This document shows, piece by piece, positions 51,194-60,717 of a stretch of 64,000 nt of DNA. The DNA lies in contig CAIQKM010000073.1 of assembly GCA_903872345.1 (NCBI GenBank), positions 22,167 through 86,166 on the forward strand, written 5' to 3'. How positions within the stretch are numbered: position 1 is the first letter of the stretch; the number at the start of each line of letters is the position of its first letter. This DNA is from an uncultured Verrucomicrobia subdivision 3 bacterium. GTDB taxonomy: Bacteria; Verrucomicrobiota; Verrucomicrobiia; Limisphaerales; UBA11358. Below the pieces are notes generated by a model, which was not told where the DNA came from, made no database searches, and saw nothing but the letters and a program-made list of their open reading frames with translations. Made by a program: the position numbers and the translations under genes.

Positions 51194-51642
51194 TCGCCTT
51201 TCCGGACACCTCGTTTTTGTGCGCCCTGTACGTGCGCCAGGAGCATTCACCGGCGGCGGCGGCGCATTTTCAGAAACTGCCGGAAGCCTTGCACGTTTCC
51301 AGCCTGCTGCTCTATGAGTTCCGGCAAAGCGTTCGCTTCCAGGTCTGGCTGCATTCGCGGGACAAAAGCCGGGGCTATGCGCAACCCCAGGCCGCCGGGG
51401 CGCTGGCCCAACTGCAAGCCAATCTGGACCAGGGCGCACTTGTGATTGTGCCGGTGGAATGGCCGGATGTTTACCGGCTGGCCGAGATCCTTTCCCAGCG
51501 CCATACCAGCGCGGGCGGTCATCGCAGTCTGGATGTTTTGCATGTGGCCACGGCGCTGCACCTCGGCGCCCGGGATTTTCTTTCTTTCGCTACCAACCAG
51601 CGCAAACTGGCCATGGCCGAGAAGTTAAAAGTGAAACCCTGA
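51190..51642 (+). CDS. PIN-domain toxin (VapC-like ribonuclease)
   Basis: A 150-residue PIN protein: FPDTSFLCALYVRQEHSPAA (first Asp), LLLYEFRQSVRFQVW (Glu), HRSLDVLHVATALHLGARDF (third acidic residue) and FLSFATNQRKLA, where many PIN domains have Asp but Asn is seen here. PIN toxins are Mg-dependent ribonucleases that cleave tRNA or rRNA. It is translated by coupling with the antitoxin. Confidence 0.88.
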   Translation: MIAFPDTSFLCALYVRQEHSPAAAAHFQKLPEALHVSSLLLYEFRQSVRFQVWLHSRDKSRGYAQPQAAGALAQLQANLDQGALVIVPVEWPDVYRLAEILSQRHTSAGGHRSLDVLHVATALHLGARDFLSFATNQRKLAMAEKLKVKP

Positions 51643-51705
51643 TCCGGCCTGGCGCGGGCGGTGGCAGATCATCCTTATTTTGTACGTGCATTTTCTCGCG
51701 ATTTA

Positions 51706-51725
51706 AAGTAACCAGTTGGTTACTT
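51706..51725. promoter_or_regulatory. Palindromic operator of the TetR gene
   Basis: AAGTAACCA-GT-TGGTTACTT, 9-bp perfect arms, 21 bases before the TetR-family start. It is the likely autoregulation site for the efflux operon. Confidence 0.7.
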
Positions 51726-51746
51726 AAACCATCTGACCCAAAGGAT

Positions 51747-52379
51747 ATGGCAAAAAAGGCAAAAAGCCGCGAGCCGGGGGTGACGCGCGATCCCGTGCGG
51801 ACGCAGGAGCGGATTCTCGCGGCGGCGCTGGCGGAGTTTGCCGACGGCGGTCTGGCCGGGGCGCGGGTGGATCGCATCGCCCGGCGCGCCGGGGTGAACA
51901 AGCGGATGCTTTACCACTATTTTGGCGGCAAACAGGAACTGTTCCGCCGGTTGGTCAGCCAGAAGGTTACCGAGCGCTTCAAGCAGCGGGAGTCGCATGG
52001 CGACGACGTCACCACCAGCCTGCCGCTGAACTTCCTGCATAATTGCCATGACGCGGACTGGGTGCGCCTGCTGGCGTGGGAATCTTTGCAGACGGCCAAT
52101 GATCAGGTCGTTCTTGAACCGGAGCGCAGTCGGATGACGGCCCGAAATCAAAACCGCCTCCGCCAGCAGCAGCTCAAAGGCAAGCTCAAGGCGGAATGGC
52201 CGGTGGAATGGCTGCACCTGGCGATGGTTTCCCTGTCCCTGTTTCCCGTGGCCATGCCGCAGATTACCCGGCTGATCACGGGCCGCACTTTTAGTGATCC
52301 CCAATTTCAGCGTGAATACGCCGATTTCCTGAAAAAAATGGCCGCGACGCTTGGTCCGTCACCGGCCGGCTCAAAATGA
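51747..52379 (+). CDS. TetR-family regulator of the RND efflux operon
   Basis: A 210-residue protein with the TetR HTH at residues about 20-65: RTQERILAAALAEFADGGLA, GARVDRIARRAGVNKRMLYH, YFGGKQELF. The ligand-binding domain has the TetR_C-like tail (FSDPQFQREYADFLKKMAAT). It likely senses the efflux substrate and represses the operon through the upstream palindrome. AAAGGA is placed well before ATG 51747. The stop overlaps the next start (ATGA). Confidence 0.9.
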   Translation: MAKKAKSREPGVTRDPVRTQERILAAALAEFADGGLAGARVDRIARRAGVNKRMLYHYFGGKQELFRRLVSQKVTERFKQRESHGDDVTTSLPLNFLHNCHDADWVRLLAWESLQTANDQVVLEPERSRMTARNQNRLRQQQLKGKLKAEWPVEWLHLAMVSLSLFPVAMPQITRLITGRTFSDPQFQREYADFLKKMAATLGPSPAGSK

Positions 52380-53491
52380 AAAATCCTGTCATCATTCCCT
52401 TGGTTCTGGCGCTGGCCGTTGCCGGCTGTTCGCCGCAAAAACCGCCCGCCAAAGGCGCTCCGGAAGTGCCGGTGCTGGTCGCCGCGGCCGCCGTGCAAAA
52501 CGTGCCGGTGCGGGTGGAACCGCCGCCGGTGGGGCATGTCATGCCGGTCCAGTCCGTAACGATCCGCTCGCAGATTGGCGGCATCATCAGCCGGGTGCAT
52601 TTTGCCGAAGGGCAGGAGGTGAAGGCGGGCGATTCGCTCTTTACCATTGATCCCCGGCCGGCGCAGGCGGCGCTGGAACTGGCCCGCGCCAATTTGCAGC
52701 GCGACACCGCGCAGCTCAAGAACGCCAAAATTCAGTACGATCGCGAACAGAAACTGTACGAACAAAAATTGATTTCGCAGGATGAATTCGACACCAGCCA
52801 GGCCACGATGGACGGCCTGACGGGAACCGTGGCCGCCGACCGCGCCTCCGTGACCAATGCCGAGCTGAACCTCGAATACACGGACATCCGCTCGCCCATT
52901 GATGGCGTGACCGGCGGTCTGCAATTTCACGAGGGCAACGTGGTGAAGGCGCCGGATGACGTGCTGCTGACCATCAACCAGATTCGTCCCATCTACGCGG
53001 CGTTTGCCGTGCCGGAAAAGTATTTGCCGGAAATTCAGCGCCAGTCCCGCAGCCATCCGCTCAGCGTGGCCGCCAGTTATGAAAATCTGGTCGGCGACGC
53101 CCCGGAGGGTACGGTCACCTTTATTGACAACAGCGTGGACCCGACGACCGGCACGATTCAACTGCGCGCCACCTTTGCGAACACGGACAATAAATTGTGG
53201 CCCGGCCAGTTTGTCCAGCTCGCGCTGCAACTGGATATGCTTACCAATGCCGTGGTGGTGCCGTCCCAGGCGGTGCAGGCCAGCCAGTCCGGTTCCTTCA
53301 TTTATGTGGTGAAGGCGGACCAGACGGTGGAGCAGCGGCCGGTCACGGTGGGGGTTCCGTTTCAGAACCAGATTGCGATTGCGAGCGGCATCGCCGCCGG
53401 CGAAACCGTGGTCACGGACGGTCAGTTGCGGCTCGCGCCTGGTCTGAAGGTGAATTCAACCAATGCCCCGTCGGCCACCGGCAAGCCATGA
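52376..53491 (+). CDS. RND efflux membrane-fusion (periplasmic adaptor) lipoprotein
   Basis: A 371-residue protein with lipoprotein signal (VLALAVAGC), the biotinyl-lipoyl-like segments VTIRSQIGGIISRVHFAEGQ, a coiled hairpin (LARANLQRDTAQLKNAKIQY, EQKLYEQKLISQDEFD) and a beta-barrel with YTDIRSPIDGVTGGLQFHEG. The final domain (VVPSQAVQASQSGSFIYVVK) is typical. It links the inner-membrane RND pump to an outer-membrane channel (not present here). It overlaps both neighbours by four bases. Confidence 0.93.
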   Translation: MKNPVIIPLVLALAVAGCSPQKPPAKGAPEVPVLVAAAAVQNVPVRVEPPPVGHVMPVQSVTIRSQIGGIISRVHFAEGQEVKAGDSLFTIDPRPAQAALELARANLQRDTAQLKNAKIQYDREQKLYEQKLISQDEFDTSQATMDGLTGTVAADRASVTNAELNLEYTDIRSPIDGVTGGLQFHEGNVVKAPDDVLLTINQIRPIYAAFAVPEKYLPEIQRQSRSHPLSVAASYENLVGDAPEGTVTFIDNSVDPTTGTIQLRATFANTDNKLWPGQFVQLALQLDMLTNAVVVPSQAVQASQSGSFIYVVKADQTVEQRPVTVGVPFQNQIAIASGIAAGETVVTDGQLRLAPGLKVNSTNAPSATGKP

Positions 53492-56400
53492 GCACCTCGG
53501 AAATTTTCATCCGGCGGCCCGTCATGACCACGCTGGTCATGCTGGCCATCCTGCTGTTTGGCATTTTCGGCTACCGGCTGCTGCCGGTGAGCGATCTGCC
53601 GAGCGTGGATTACCCCACGATTCAGGTTTCCGCCAGCCTGCCCGGGGCGAGTCCGGATACCATGGCTTCGTCCGTGGCGACCCCGCTGGAAAAACAATTC
53701 TCCACCATCGCCGGCGTGGATTCGATGACCTCCGTGAGCGCGCTCGGCATTGCGCAGATCACCGTCCAGTTCACACTGGAGCGCAACATTGATGCGGCCG
53801 CGCAGGACGTGCAGGCCGCCATCACCCGCGCAGCCAAGCAGTTGCCGCCGAATCTGCCGACCCCGCCGACGTACCAGAAGGTCAATCCGGCGGACTCGCC
53901 GATCCTCTTTCTGGCGATGTACTCGCCCACGCTGCCGCTTTCCACCGTGGATGATTACGCGGAAAACCTGTTGGCCCAGCGCATCTCCATGGTCACCGGC
54001 GTGGCGCAGGTGAATGTGATGGGTTCGCAGCAATACGCCGTGCGCGTGCAGGTGGACCCGAACAAACTCGCCGCCTACGGCCTCGGCATTGACGCCGTGG
54101 AACAGGCGGTGGAAGCCGGCAACGTGAACCAGCCGCTGGGTACGCTTTACGGCCGGCATCAATCCTTCACCATCCAGGCCAATGGCCAGCTCAAATCGGC
54201 GGCGGCGTTCCGCCCGCTCGTGGTGGCCTATCGCAACGGCAATCCCGTGCGGCTCCAGGATCTCGGCAGCGTCTCCGACAGTGTGCAGAATGACAAGGTG
54301 GCCGCATGGTTCAATGGCACGCGCGGCATTGTGCTGGCCATCCAACGCCAGCCCGGGGCCAACACGGTGGAGGTGGTGGATGAAATCAAAAAGCAGCTCC
54401 CAAAATTTCGCGTGCAGGTGCCGGCGGCCGTCAATATTGACGTGCTGTTTGATCGCTCGGTCAGCATCCGTCAGTCGGTGAGCGACGTGGAACACACCCT
54501 GTTGCTGACGGTTTTCCTGGTGGTGATGGTCATCTTCATCTTCTTGCGCAACGTGTCGGCCACCATCATTCCGAGCCTCGCGCTGCCCATGTCCATTCTG
54601 GGCACCTTTGCGGTGATGTCGTTGCTGGGGTATAGCCTGGATAATTTGTCGCTGATGGCGCTGACGCTGTCGGTCGGGTTCGTGGTGGACGACGCGATTG
54701 TGATGCTGGAGAACATTGTCAGGCACATGGAAAACGGCGAGCCGCCCGCGACGGCGGCGCTGAAGGGGGCGAAGGAAATCGGCTTCACCATCATTTCCAT
54801 GACGCTGTCGCTGTGCGCGGTGTTCATCCCGGTGCTCTTCATGAGCGGTTTGCTGGGGCGGTTGCTGCATGAGTTCGCGGTGACCATCATCTGCGCCGTG
54901 CTGGTGTCCGGCTTTGTTTCGCTCTCGCTCACGCCGATGATGTGCAGCCGGTTTGTGCATGCCGCGCGCGAACAAAAACATGGCCGGCTGTACAACCTGT
55001 TTGAAAACTTTTTCGGCGCCGTCCACCGGGGCTATGAGCGCACCCTGCGGACCGCCATGAAAAATCACCGGATTACCCTGGGGGTGGCGATTGCCACCTT
55101 CGTGGCCACGGCATATTTGTTTGGCGTGATTCCCAAGGGCTTCTTTCCGGACGAGGACACCGGCCAGATTTTTGCCATCACCGAAGGCGCGCAGGACATT
55201 TCCTTTGAGGCCATCCGGGATCATCAGTTGCAGGCGGCCAAGATTGTGGCGGCCGATACCAATGTGGCCGCCTTCATGGCCTCCGTGGGCGTGGGCGGTT
55301 CCACGGTGAGCGGCAATCAGGGGCGCATTTTCATGCGGCTGAAAGACCGTTCGGAGCGCCAGTTGAACGCCAACCAGATCATTCAGGAACTTCGCGTGAA
55401 GCTCGCAAAACTGCCGGGGTTCAACGTCTTTCTGCAAAACCCGCCGCTCATCCGCGTGGGCGGTTCGCTCACCAAGGCGTTGTACCAGTTCAGCCTGCAG
55501 GATACGGACACCAAGGAACTATTCTCCTGGTCGCCGGTGCTGATGAAAAAGATCGCGGAGCAGAAGGACATCTTTCAGGACGTGACCAGCGATCTCCTCA
55601 TCGCCAGTCCGCAGGTGGTATTGTCCATTGACCGCGACAAGGCCGCCGCCCTCGGCGTGACCGCCCAGCAGATTGAGAACGGGTTGTACGATGCCTTCGG
55701 CGAACGGCAGTCCTCCACCATCTACACGGACGTGGCGGAATACTGGGTGGTATTCGAGGTGCTCCCGGAATTTCAGCGGGACCCCGATGCGCTGGGCCGG
55801 CTGTACATTACCAGTTCTTTTGCCGGCACCAACGGACTGCCCCGGCTCGTGCCGCTGAGTTCCGTGGCCAAGCTCACGCGCGGGGCCGCGCCGATGACCA
55901 TCTCGCACGTCGGGCAGTTGCCGTCGGTGACCATCTCCTTCAACCTCGCGCCGGGCGTGGCGCTGGGCACGGCGGTGGAACGCATCCAGAAACTGCAAAA
56001 CGAACTGCACCTGCCGGCGACCATCACGGCGAGCTTCCAAGGTTCGGCGGCGGTGTTCCAATCGTCCCTCAGCGGACTGGGTTTCCTCCTGCTGATGGCC
56101 ATTCTGGTGATCTACATCATCCTCGGCATCCTGTATGAAAGCTTCATTCATCCGCTGACGATTCTGTCCGGCCTCCCTTCCGCCGGCTTCGGCGCATTGA
56201 TCACGCTGCTGCTGTTCCATCTGGACCTGAACATCTACGGCTTTGTGGGACTCATCATGCTCGTGGGCATCGTGAAGAAGAACGCCATCATGATGATTGA
56301 TTTCGCCATCGAGGCGCAGCATCAGGGCAAGCAACCGTACGACGCCATCTTCGAGGGCTGTCTCCTGCGGTTCCGGCCCATCATGATGACCACGATGTCC

Positions 56401-56640
56401 GCGCTCATGGCATCGCTGCCCATCGCGCTCGGCCTCGGCGCGGGCGGCGAATCGCGCCGCGCGCTCGGTCTGGCGGTGACGGGTGGGCTGGTAGTGTCGC
56501 AATTGCTGACGCTCTACATCACCCCGGTGGTATATCTCTACATGGAAGCCTTGCAACAGCGGCTGGGCCGCAAAAAAGCCGGGCAGGTGAGTCCGTTTGT
56601 GAAGGATAATGTGGCACCGCTGATTTCCGTGAAGGGGTGA
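53488..56640 (+). CDS. RND-family multidrug efflux transporter (HAE-1, AcrB/MdtB-like)
   Basis: A 1050-residue inner-membrane pump. It starts STSEIFIRRPVMTTLVMLAI and has the expected 12 segments and two large periplasmic loops. The TM4 motif around GFVVDDAIVMLENIVRH carries the proton-relay Asp pair, and the pseudo-symmetrical second half has GLIMLVGIVKKNAIMMIDFA. Gly/Pro motifs such as GRLLHEFAVTIICAVLVSGF and LSLTPMMCSRFV are also present. It exports drugs or other amphiphiles using proton motive force, in complex with the adaptor. Confidence 0.95.
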   Translation: MSTSEIFIRRPVMTTLVMLAILLFGIFGYRLLPVSDLPSVDYPTIQVSASLPGASPDTMASSVATPLEKQFSTIAGVDSMTSVSALGIAQITVQFTLERNIDAAAQDVQAAITRAAKQLPPNLPTPPTYQKVNPADSPILFLAMYSPTLPLSTVDDYAENLLAQRISMVTGVAQVNVMGSQQYAVRVQVDPNKLAAYGLGIDAVEQAVEAGNVNQPLGTLYGRHQSFTIQANGQLKSAAAFRPLVVAYRNGNPVRLQDLGSVSDSVQNDKVAAWFNGTRGIVLAIQRQPGANTVEVVDEIKKQLPKFRVQVPAAVNIDVLFDRSVSIRQSVSDVEHTLLLTVFLVVMVIFIFLRNVSATIIPSLALPMSILGTFAVMSLLGYSLDNLSLMALTLSVGFVVDDAIVMLENIVRHMENGEPPATAALKGAKEIGFTIISMTLSLCAVFIPVLFMSGLLGRLLHEFAVTIICAVLVSGFVSLSLTPMMCSRFVHAAREQKHGRLYNLFENFFGAVHRGYERTLRTAMKNHRITLGVAIATFVATAYLFGVIPKGFFPDEDTGQIFAITEGAQDISFEAIRDHQLQAAKIVAADTNVAAFMASVGVGGSTVSGNQGRIFMRLKDRSERQLNANQIIQELRVKLAKLPGFNVFLQNPPLIRVGGSLTKALYQFSLQDTDTKELFSWSPVLMKKIAEQKDIFQDVTSDLLIASPQVVLSIDRDKAAALGVTAQQIENGLYDAFGERQSSTIYTDVAEYWVVFEVLPEFQRDPDALGRLYITSSFAGTNGLPRLVPLSSVAKLTRGAAPMTISHVGQLPSVTISFNLAPGVALGTAVERIQKLQNELHLPATITASFQGSAAVFQSSLSGLGFLLLMAILVIYIILGILYESFIHPLTILSGLPSAGFGALITLLLFHLDLNIYGFVGLIMLVGIVKKNAIMMIDFAIEAQHQGKQPYDAIFEGCLLRFRPIMMTTMSALMASLPIALGLGAGGESRRALGLAVTGGLVVSQLLTLYITPVVYLYMEALQQRLGRKKAGQVSPFVKDNVAPLISVKG

Positions 56641-56649
56641 GGCTGAGGG

Positions 56650-56990
56650 GGATTTCAAATCTCAAATTTGAAATTTAAGATTGCCCCGGGGGTGGCGACG
56701 GCTCGTCGCCACTGGCTGCCGTCCCCGGTTTGGAGTTCCGGCTTCAGCCGGTGCGGGCGGGGCTTGGGTACGCGGCGACCGGACCGCGTAAACGCGGAAC
56801 TCCAAACGGGGGGCGGGACACGAATTTCGCGAAGGGACACGAATGGGGAAAATCGCGGCGGCAACTGGGAAAAATTGCGTGCCTATGGAAATGGGCTGCT
56901 CTTGACCGAATCCTATTCAGGAGGGGGAAGGGCATAACGCAGGTGCTGAGGTGTTGGTGGGAAACCAGGTGAAGATGGAAAATGGCCCAT
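56650..56990. repeat. Interspersed repeat of about 330 bp, copy A
   Basis: Modules in order: a TTTCAAATCTCAAATTTGAA stretch, the TGGCGACG-gct-CGTCGCCA palindrome, GGTTTGGAGTTCCGGCTTCA with its inverted partner GCGGAACTCCAAAC, GGGACACGAATTTCGCGAAG, and GACCGAATCCTATTCAGGA. It aligns with copies at 60718 and 62505. There is no gene between the RND gene and the DUF2723-like gene. Confidence 0.85.
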
Positions 56991-57032
56991 TGCCATGGCC
57001 CGCCGCCCTCGCGCCCCCTTCCTGAAGAGGTG

Positions 57033-59894
57033 TTATTTAGTTGCGCGGCTGGTGGTGAGTTCTTCGAGTCGGGCGGCAATGAGCTGCTGCTGGCTGGAAT
57101 TGGCCGGGGCGGCCGATAATGCCAGTTTTAATTGGGCGACGGCTTGATTCGTGTCCTGCCGGTGGAGAAAGGCTTCGGCCTCGCCCAAATGGGCGGCCAC
57201 CGTAAAACGGGGCGTGGCTTCGAGTTGTTGGAATAAGGCGATGCTTTGCTCCCACTGGCCGAGCTTTTGACAGAGGTTGCCCTGCAACAAGGTGACGGAA
57301 AGCGGATCCGTCGGATGCACCACTTTTTCCAAGGTTTTCCGGGCCAGGGCAAATTCATTCTGGCAAGCCAGAATCCAGGCCTTGTTAAGCAACAGGTCGC
57401 TGTCATCCGGCCGGGCCGTCAGCAGGCTCTCGACCAATGACTGCGCCCGGACCAAGTCACCGTTTGCCAGACTTCCTTCCAAAATTTGTTCCATCACCGG
57501 ATTGTCCCCGGCAAAATCCTGTTGCAACTGGGCCAGCACGGCGTCTGCCCGCGCCCAGTTGGTCATTTGTACCCAGGCCGAGGCTTCGAGCAGGGCCAGC
57601 CGGAGATGCACCGCCTTGTTCGTTTGCAGCAAGGAAGCCGGCAGCGTTTCGCGCAAATGGCCGAGGGTTTGCAGCGCCTGGGCGGTAAAACCGGTTTTTA
57701 GATATTGATCCGCCAGCGCGAGCCCGGGGGTGGCGGTGTTGGTGGCCAGCAGGCTGGCGCGTTGGAATTGCTGCAGGGCCTGACGGGCCTCGCGCCGGGC
57801 CGCCAGCAGATTGCCGGCCGCGTAACAAAAGGTCGGCTCATCCACGGGGCCGCAGGCCAGTTCCTGGCGGATCAGGCGCTCGGGCTGGTTCAGCTCCGCG
57901 GGGAATGAACCGGAATCATCCATGCCGGTTGCCCGTCCCTGCAAAAGCAGACTGTTGAATTGATAATTGATCCGGGCGGACAGATTGGCTTCATCCAGGG
58001 CCATGGCGGCGGCAAACCATTGGCCGGCGGCGGCCAGCCGGCCATGCTGCTGCAACGTCACGCCCCACGCATCCAGGGCGGCGGCGTACCACGAGCACAG
58101 CAATTCACTTTGCGGCCGGGCGACCGGCGGCAACCTCAGCCAGGTCTCCGCCTCATGGCCTGCCCGGGGCTTTGTCCGGATGCCCGCCCGGGCGTCTTCT
58201 TGGAGCGACGCCAGCCAGGGCTTCAGTGTGTTCCAATATTGTTCCTCCCGGTCCACCTGTTCCGGGGTCAGCCCCGGCGGATTCACCGAGCGGTCGGCAT
58301 ACTCAAACAACTGTTGCGCGAGGCCGGCGGGAACCGGATAAAGCCGCTCCAGCCAGGCTCCCCACGGGGAATGCAAATAATAAAGCTGGTTGGATTGCCG
58401 CAACGTGGCGAACCAGCCGGCGACGTCATCCGGAGTTACGGTGCCGGTGGCACCGGCCAGCCAGGGGGCATCCCAACGGCGGGCCAGCCGATGGCGGTAG
58501 GCCGGTTGGGCCAGTTTTTCCGGAACCACACACTGCCAGTGGTTCTGGCTGCCACTGGCGTCTGCTGCCGCCCGGAACGAAAACAATTTCAGCAGGTCAT
58601 CGCTCAAAACCACCCCCTGGGAAGTCGGCAGTCCGGTCAATACCTGTTCGCCGAACCGGGCCAACGGAAGACGGTTGACTGAGAGGATTGCCGGGGCGTT
58701 GCGCACCACCAGTCCGCCGGCTGTTACTGCCAGAAGAATCACCAGAACGGGAGTTCCCGCGCGCGCCAGATTGCGGATGTTTTTATGCTCGGGGTGGGTT
58801 ACGCGGGCCTCCAAATCGAGCGCGAGCAACAGGTTGCCGGCGCACCGGCTGATGCCCAAGGCCAGCAGATAATCCAGACTCAACAGCGGCAGGTTCAACC
58901 CCTCCTTGTTGCGCAGCAAATCGCGCAAGCCAAACATCGGGTCAAAGGCCAGCCACAGGCCGAACACCAGCAAGATGAGTTGCAAACCGCGATACCCCCA
59001 AGCTTCCAGCGCATCCAGCCGGCCTTTTTGGAAAGTGACATTGTCCGCCTGCTGCCACAACTGCGGCGCCAACGCCACCAGATAGAATATCACGCTCGCC
59101 ACCGCCATGATCCATTGGGTTTTCCACAGGCCGAAATAGGCGTAGCCGATGAGATGTTTGGTGGCGCGCAAGGTGTCCAGCCAAGCTTCCCAGAAAGACA
59201 TGCCCGAATGAGGGGAAAGCCCGTTCACCGTGGGCAGCAACGCATACAGGGCAAAACCGGACGCCCCGGCCAGCAACAACTTCGGCAATTCGGCGAAGTC
59301 CAAGCCCTGCCGGAAAATAAAGACAACGATGATAACGAGAAAAATGGGACTGGTGACAAACATCATCCAGTTCTCAACCATGCCCAGCCCCCAGCAGAAA
59401 ACCGATAACTTGATCCAGACGGGCAGCCGGGTGGCGCGATATTGCAACAGACTCCAAACGGCCGCCGCCAGCAGCAGGATTTGGAGGGATTCGCCGGTGG
59501 CCCGCGTGGCCGCCTGCCAGAAATCAAATTGTAACCCGCATGCCACCAAGCCGAGGCCGACCGGCAGGTGGGTTTGCCAGACCGGCAAGGTGTCAAGCCG
59601 GCGTTGCCAGGGCAGCAACGGCACGCTCGCCGCCAGTAATCCGAGTGCCAGGGCGGCGCAGACGGCGGAAAATAAATTCAACCCCGTTGGCAGCCAGGCT
59701 GCGGGCAATCCTTGCAATGGAAGGGTGAGCAGCCAGAATAAAGGATGGTCGGTCAGCGGGGCATCATCCCAGCCGCACAGTCTGGCCGTCAGCGAAACGC
59801 TGGCCAGGGTTGCCCCATGGCTCAAAGTGCCCAGATAAAACAGCAGGGCCAGCAGCCCTGCATACAGGGGGAATTGGGGGATTATCCGGCGCAT
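57033..59894 (-). CDS. DUF2723-type integral membrane protein with C-terminal TPR region
   Basis: A 953-residue protein. The N-terminal 450 or so residues contain about 9-10 membrane segments beginning LLALLFYLGTLSHGATLASV, with the DUF2723 markers DHPLFWLLTLPLQ and TGLNLFSAVCAALALGLLAA. Residues about 640-950 hold TPR/PPR-like helices (RREARQALQQFQRASLLATN, LADQYLKTGFTAQALQTLGH, LEDQLA-type Ala/Leu runs) ending in AEAFLHRQDTNQAVAQLKLA. DUF2723 proteins are lipid-linked-sugar glycosyltransferase-like membrane proteins. The role may be protein or envelope glycosylation (inference). Confidence 0.85.
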   Translation of the reverse strand: MRRIIPQFPLYAGLLALLFYLGTLSHGATLASVSLTARLCGWDDAPLTDHPLFWLLTLPLQGLPAAWLPTGLNLFSAVCAALALGLLAASVPLLPWQRRLDTLPVWQTHLPVGLGLVACGLQFDFWQAATRATGESLQILLLAAAVWSLLQYRATRLPVWIKLSVFCWGLGMVENWMMFVTSPIFLVIIVVFIFRQGLDFAELPKLLLAGASGFALYALLPTVNGLSPHSGMSFWEAWLDTLRATKHLIGYAYFGLWKTQWIMAVASVIFYLVALAPQLWQQADNVTFQKGRLDALEAWGYRGLQLILLVFGLWLAFDPMFGLRDLLRNKEGLNLPLLSLDYLLALGISRCAGNLLLALDLEARVTHPEHKNIRNLARAGTPVLVILLAVTAGGLVVRNAPAILSVNRLPLARFGEQVLTGLPTSQGVVLSDDLLKLFSFRAAADASGSQNHWQCVVPEKLAQPAYRHRLARRWDAPWLAGATGTVTPDDVAGWFATLRQSNQLYYLHSPWGAWLERLYPVPAGLAQQLFEYADRSVNPPGLTPEQVDREEQYWNTLKPWLASLQEDARAGIRTKPRAGHEAETWLRLPPVARPQSELLCSWYAAALDAWGVTLQQHGRLAAAGQWFAAAMALDEANLSARINYQFNSLLLQGRATGMDDSGSFPAELNQPERLIRQELACGPVDEPTFCYAAGNLLAARREARQALQQFQRASLLATNTATPGLALADQYLKTGFTAQALQTLGHLRETLPASLLQTNKAVHLRLALLEASAWVQMTNWARADAVLAQLQQDFAGDNPVMEQILEGSLANGDLVRAQSLVESLLTARPDDSDLLLNKAWILACQNEFALARKTLEKVVHPTDPLSVTLLQGNLCQKLGQWEQSIALFQQLEATPRFTVAAHLGEAEAFLHRQDTNQAVAQLKLALSAAPANSSQQQLIAARLEELTTSRATK

Positions 59895-60056
59895 GCGGGT
59901 GCATCAGACTAATTTGGCGACCGGGATTTTGCACGGGAAAAATCAACCCACGAAAAATGTTGACATAGACGGGTTTAATGCTAAGCTGACGATTGTTAAA
60001 CCAACGGGTTCGGGTAGTTTGATTTAATTGCGGACTAAACATCAAATCAACGGGTT

Positions 60057-60668
60057 ATGATTAAAAAAACATTTCTTGGCTCAATTGCTTTCCTTTCCCT
60101 AACCGGTGTTGTCTGGGGTGCCAACAGCAATATCATCACCTATACGGCGGCCGACAACGGATCCGGCGGTACGCTGGTGACTTGGACAGTTACTGGCGGC
60201 ATCACCGGCAGCGGCGTGGGGTATGAACTGGCCACGCCTTTCACCGGTCTCACGGTTCAGGCGTCGGGGATTTTTAATAACAGTTACTTTACCAACAGCG
60301 CGGTTTCCATCGGGTCGCCCGATGGCAGCTACTACTTTAATTACAACACCTCCACGACGGGCAATATCAACTATTATAGCGCCAGTCACAGTGCCACTGG
60401 CGACACTTTTGAGCTGGCCTGCGATCCCATTACCAGCGGTTCCGTTGCCACCATTCAATATCATGCCGGCACCGAATCGGTTAACTTGTCCATCCCATTT
60501 TCGGATTTTAACCCGGGCACATACACCACCACCTATAATCCGGTCGCTTATTTCAGCGGCTATACGACCATCAATCTGGATGTGCTGACCCCGGTGCCCG
60601 AGCCCACTTCGCTGGCCATGATCGGTCTGGGTGTGGCCGCGCTGGCCGCCGCCCGTCGCCGCAAATAA
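60057..60668 (+). CDS. PEP-CTERM sorting-domain protein
   Basis: A 203-residue exported protein: signal peptide (MIKKTFLGSIAFLSLTGVVW), a beta-rich body (NIITYTAADNGSGGTLVTWT, NYNTSTTGNINYYSASHSAT) and the PEP-CTERM end VPEPTSLAMIGLGVAALAAA followed by RRRK. It is likely anchored or released by exosortase. A TTGACA at about 59960 may belong to its promoter but the -10 is weak. Confidence 0.85.
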   Translation: MIKKTFLGSIAFLSLTGVVWGANSNIITYTAADNGSGGTLVTWTVTGGITGSGVGYELATPFTGLTVQASGIFNNSYFTNSAVSIGSPDGSYYFNYNTSTTGNINYYSASHSATGDTFELACDPITSGSVATIQYHAGTESVNLSIPFSDFNPGTYTTTYNPVAYFSGYTTINLDVLTPVPEPTSLAMIGLGVAALAAARRRK

Positions 60669-60683
60669 TCGGTTCTTGCATTT

Positions 60684-60709
60684 AAGGCCAGCCCGGAAGG
60701 GTTGGCCTT
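60684..60709 (+). terminator. Rho-independent terminator of the PEP-CTERM gene
   Basis: AAGGCCAGCCC / GGGTTGGCCTT, an 11-bp stem (one G-T pair) with a GGAA loop and a run of T, 15 bases after the stop. Confidence 0.88.
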
Positions 60710-60717
60710 TTTTTATT

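Noticed and set aside
49352..51439. 695-codon minus-strand frame opposite gatA and the toxin-antitoxin genes
   Set aside because: Composition and position show it is an antisense shadow.
53422..55437. 671-codon minus-strand frame opposite the RND transporter
   Set aside because: His/Arg/Gln-rich shadow of a GC-rich gene; the plus-strand RND protein has all family motifs.
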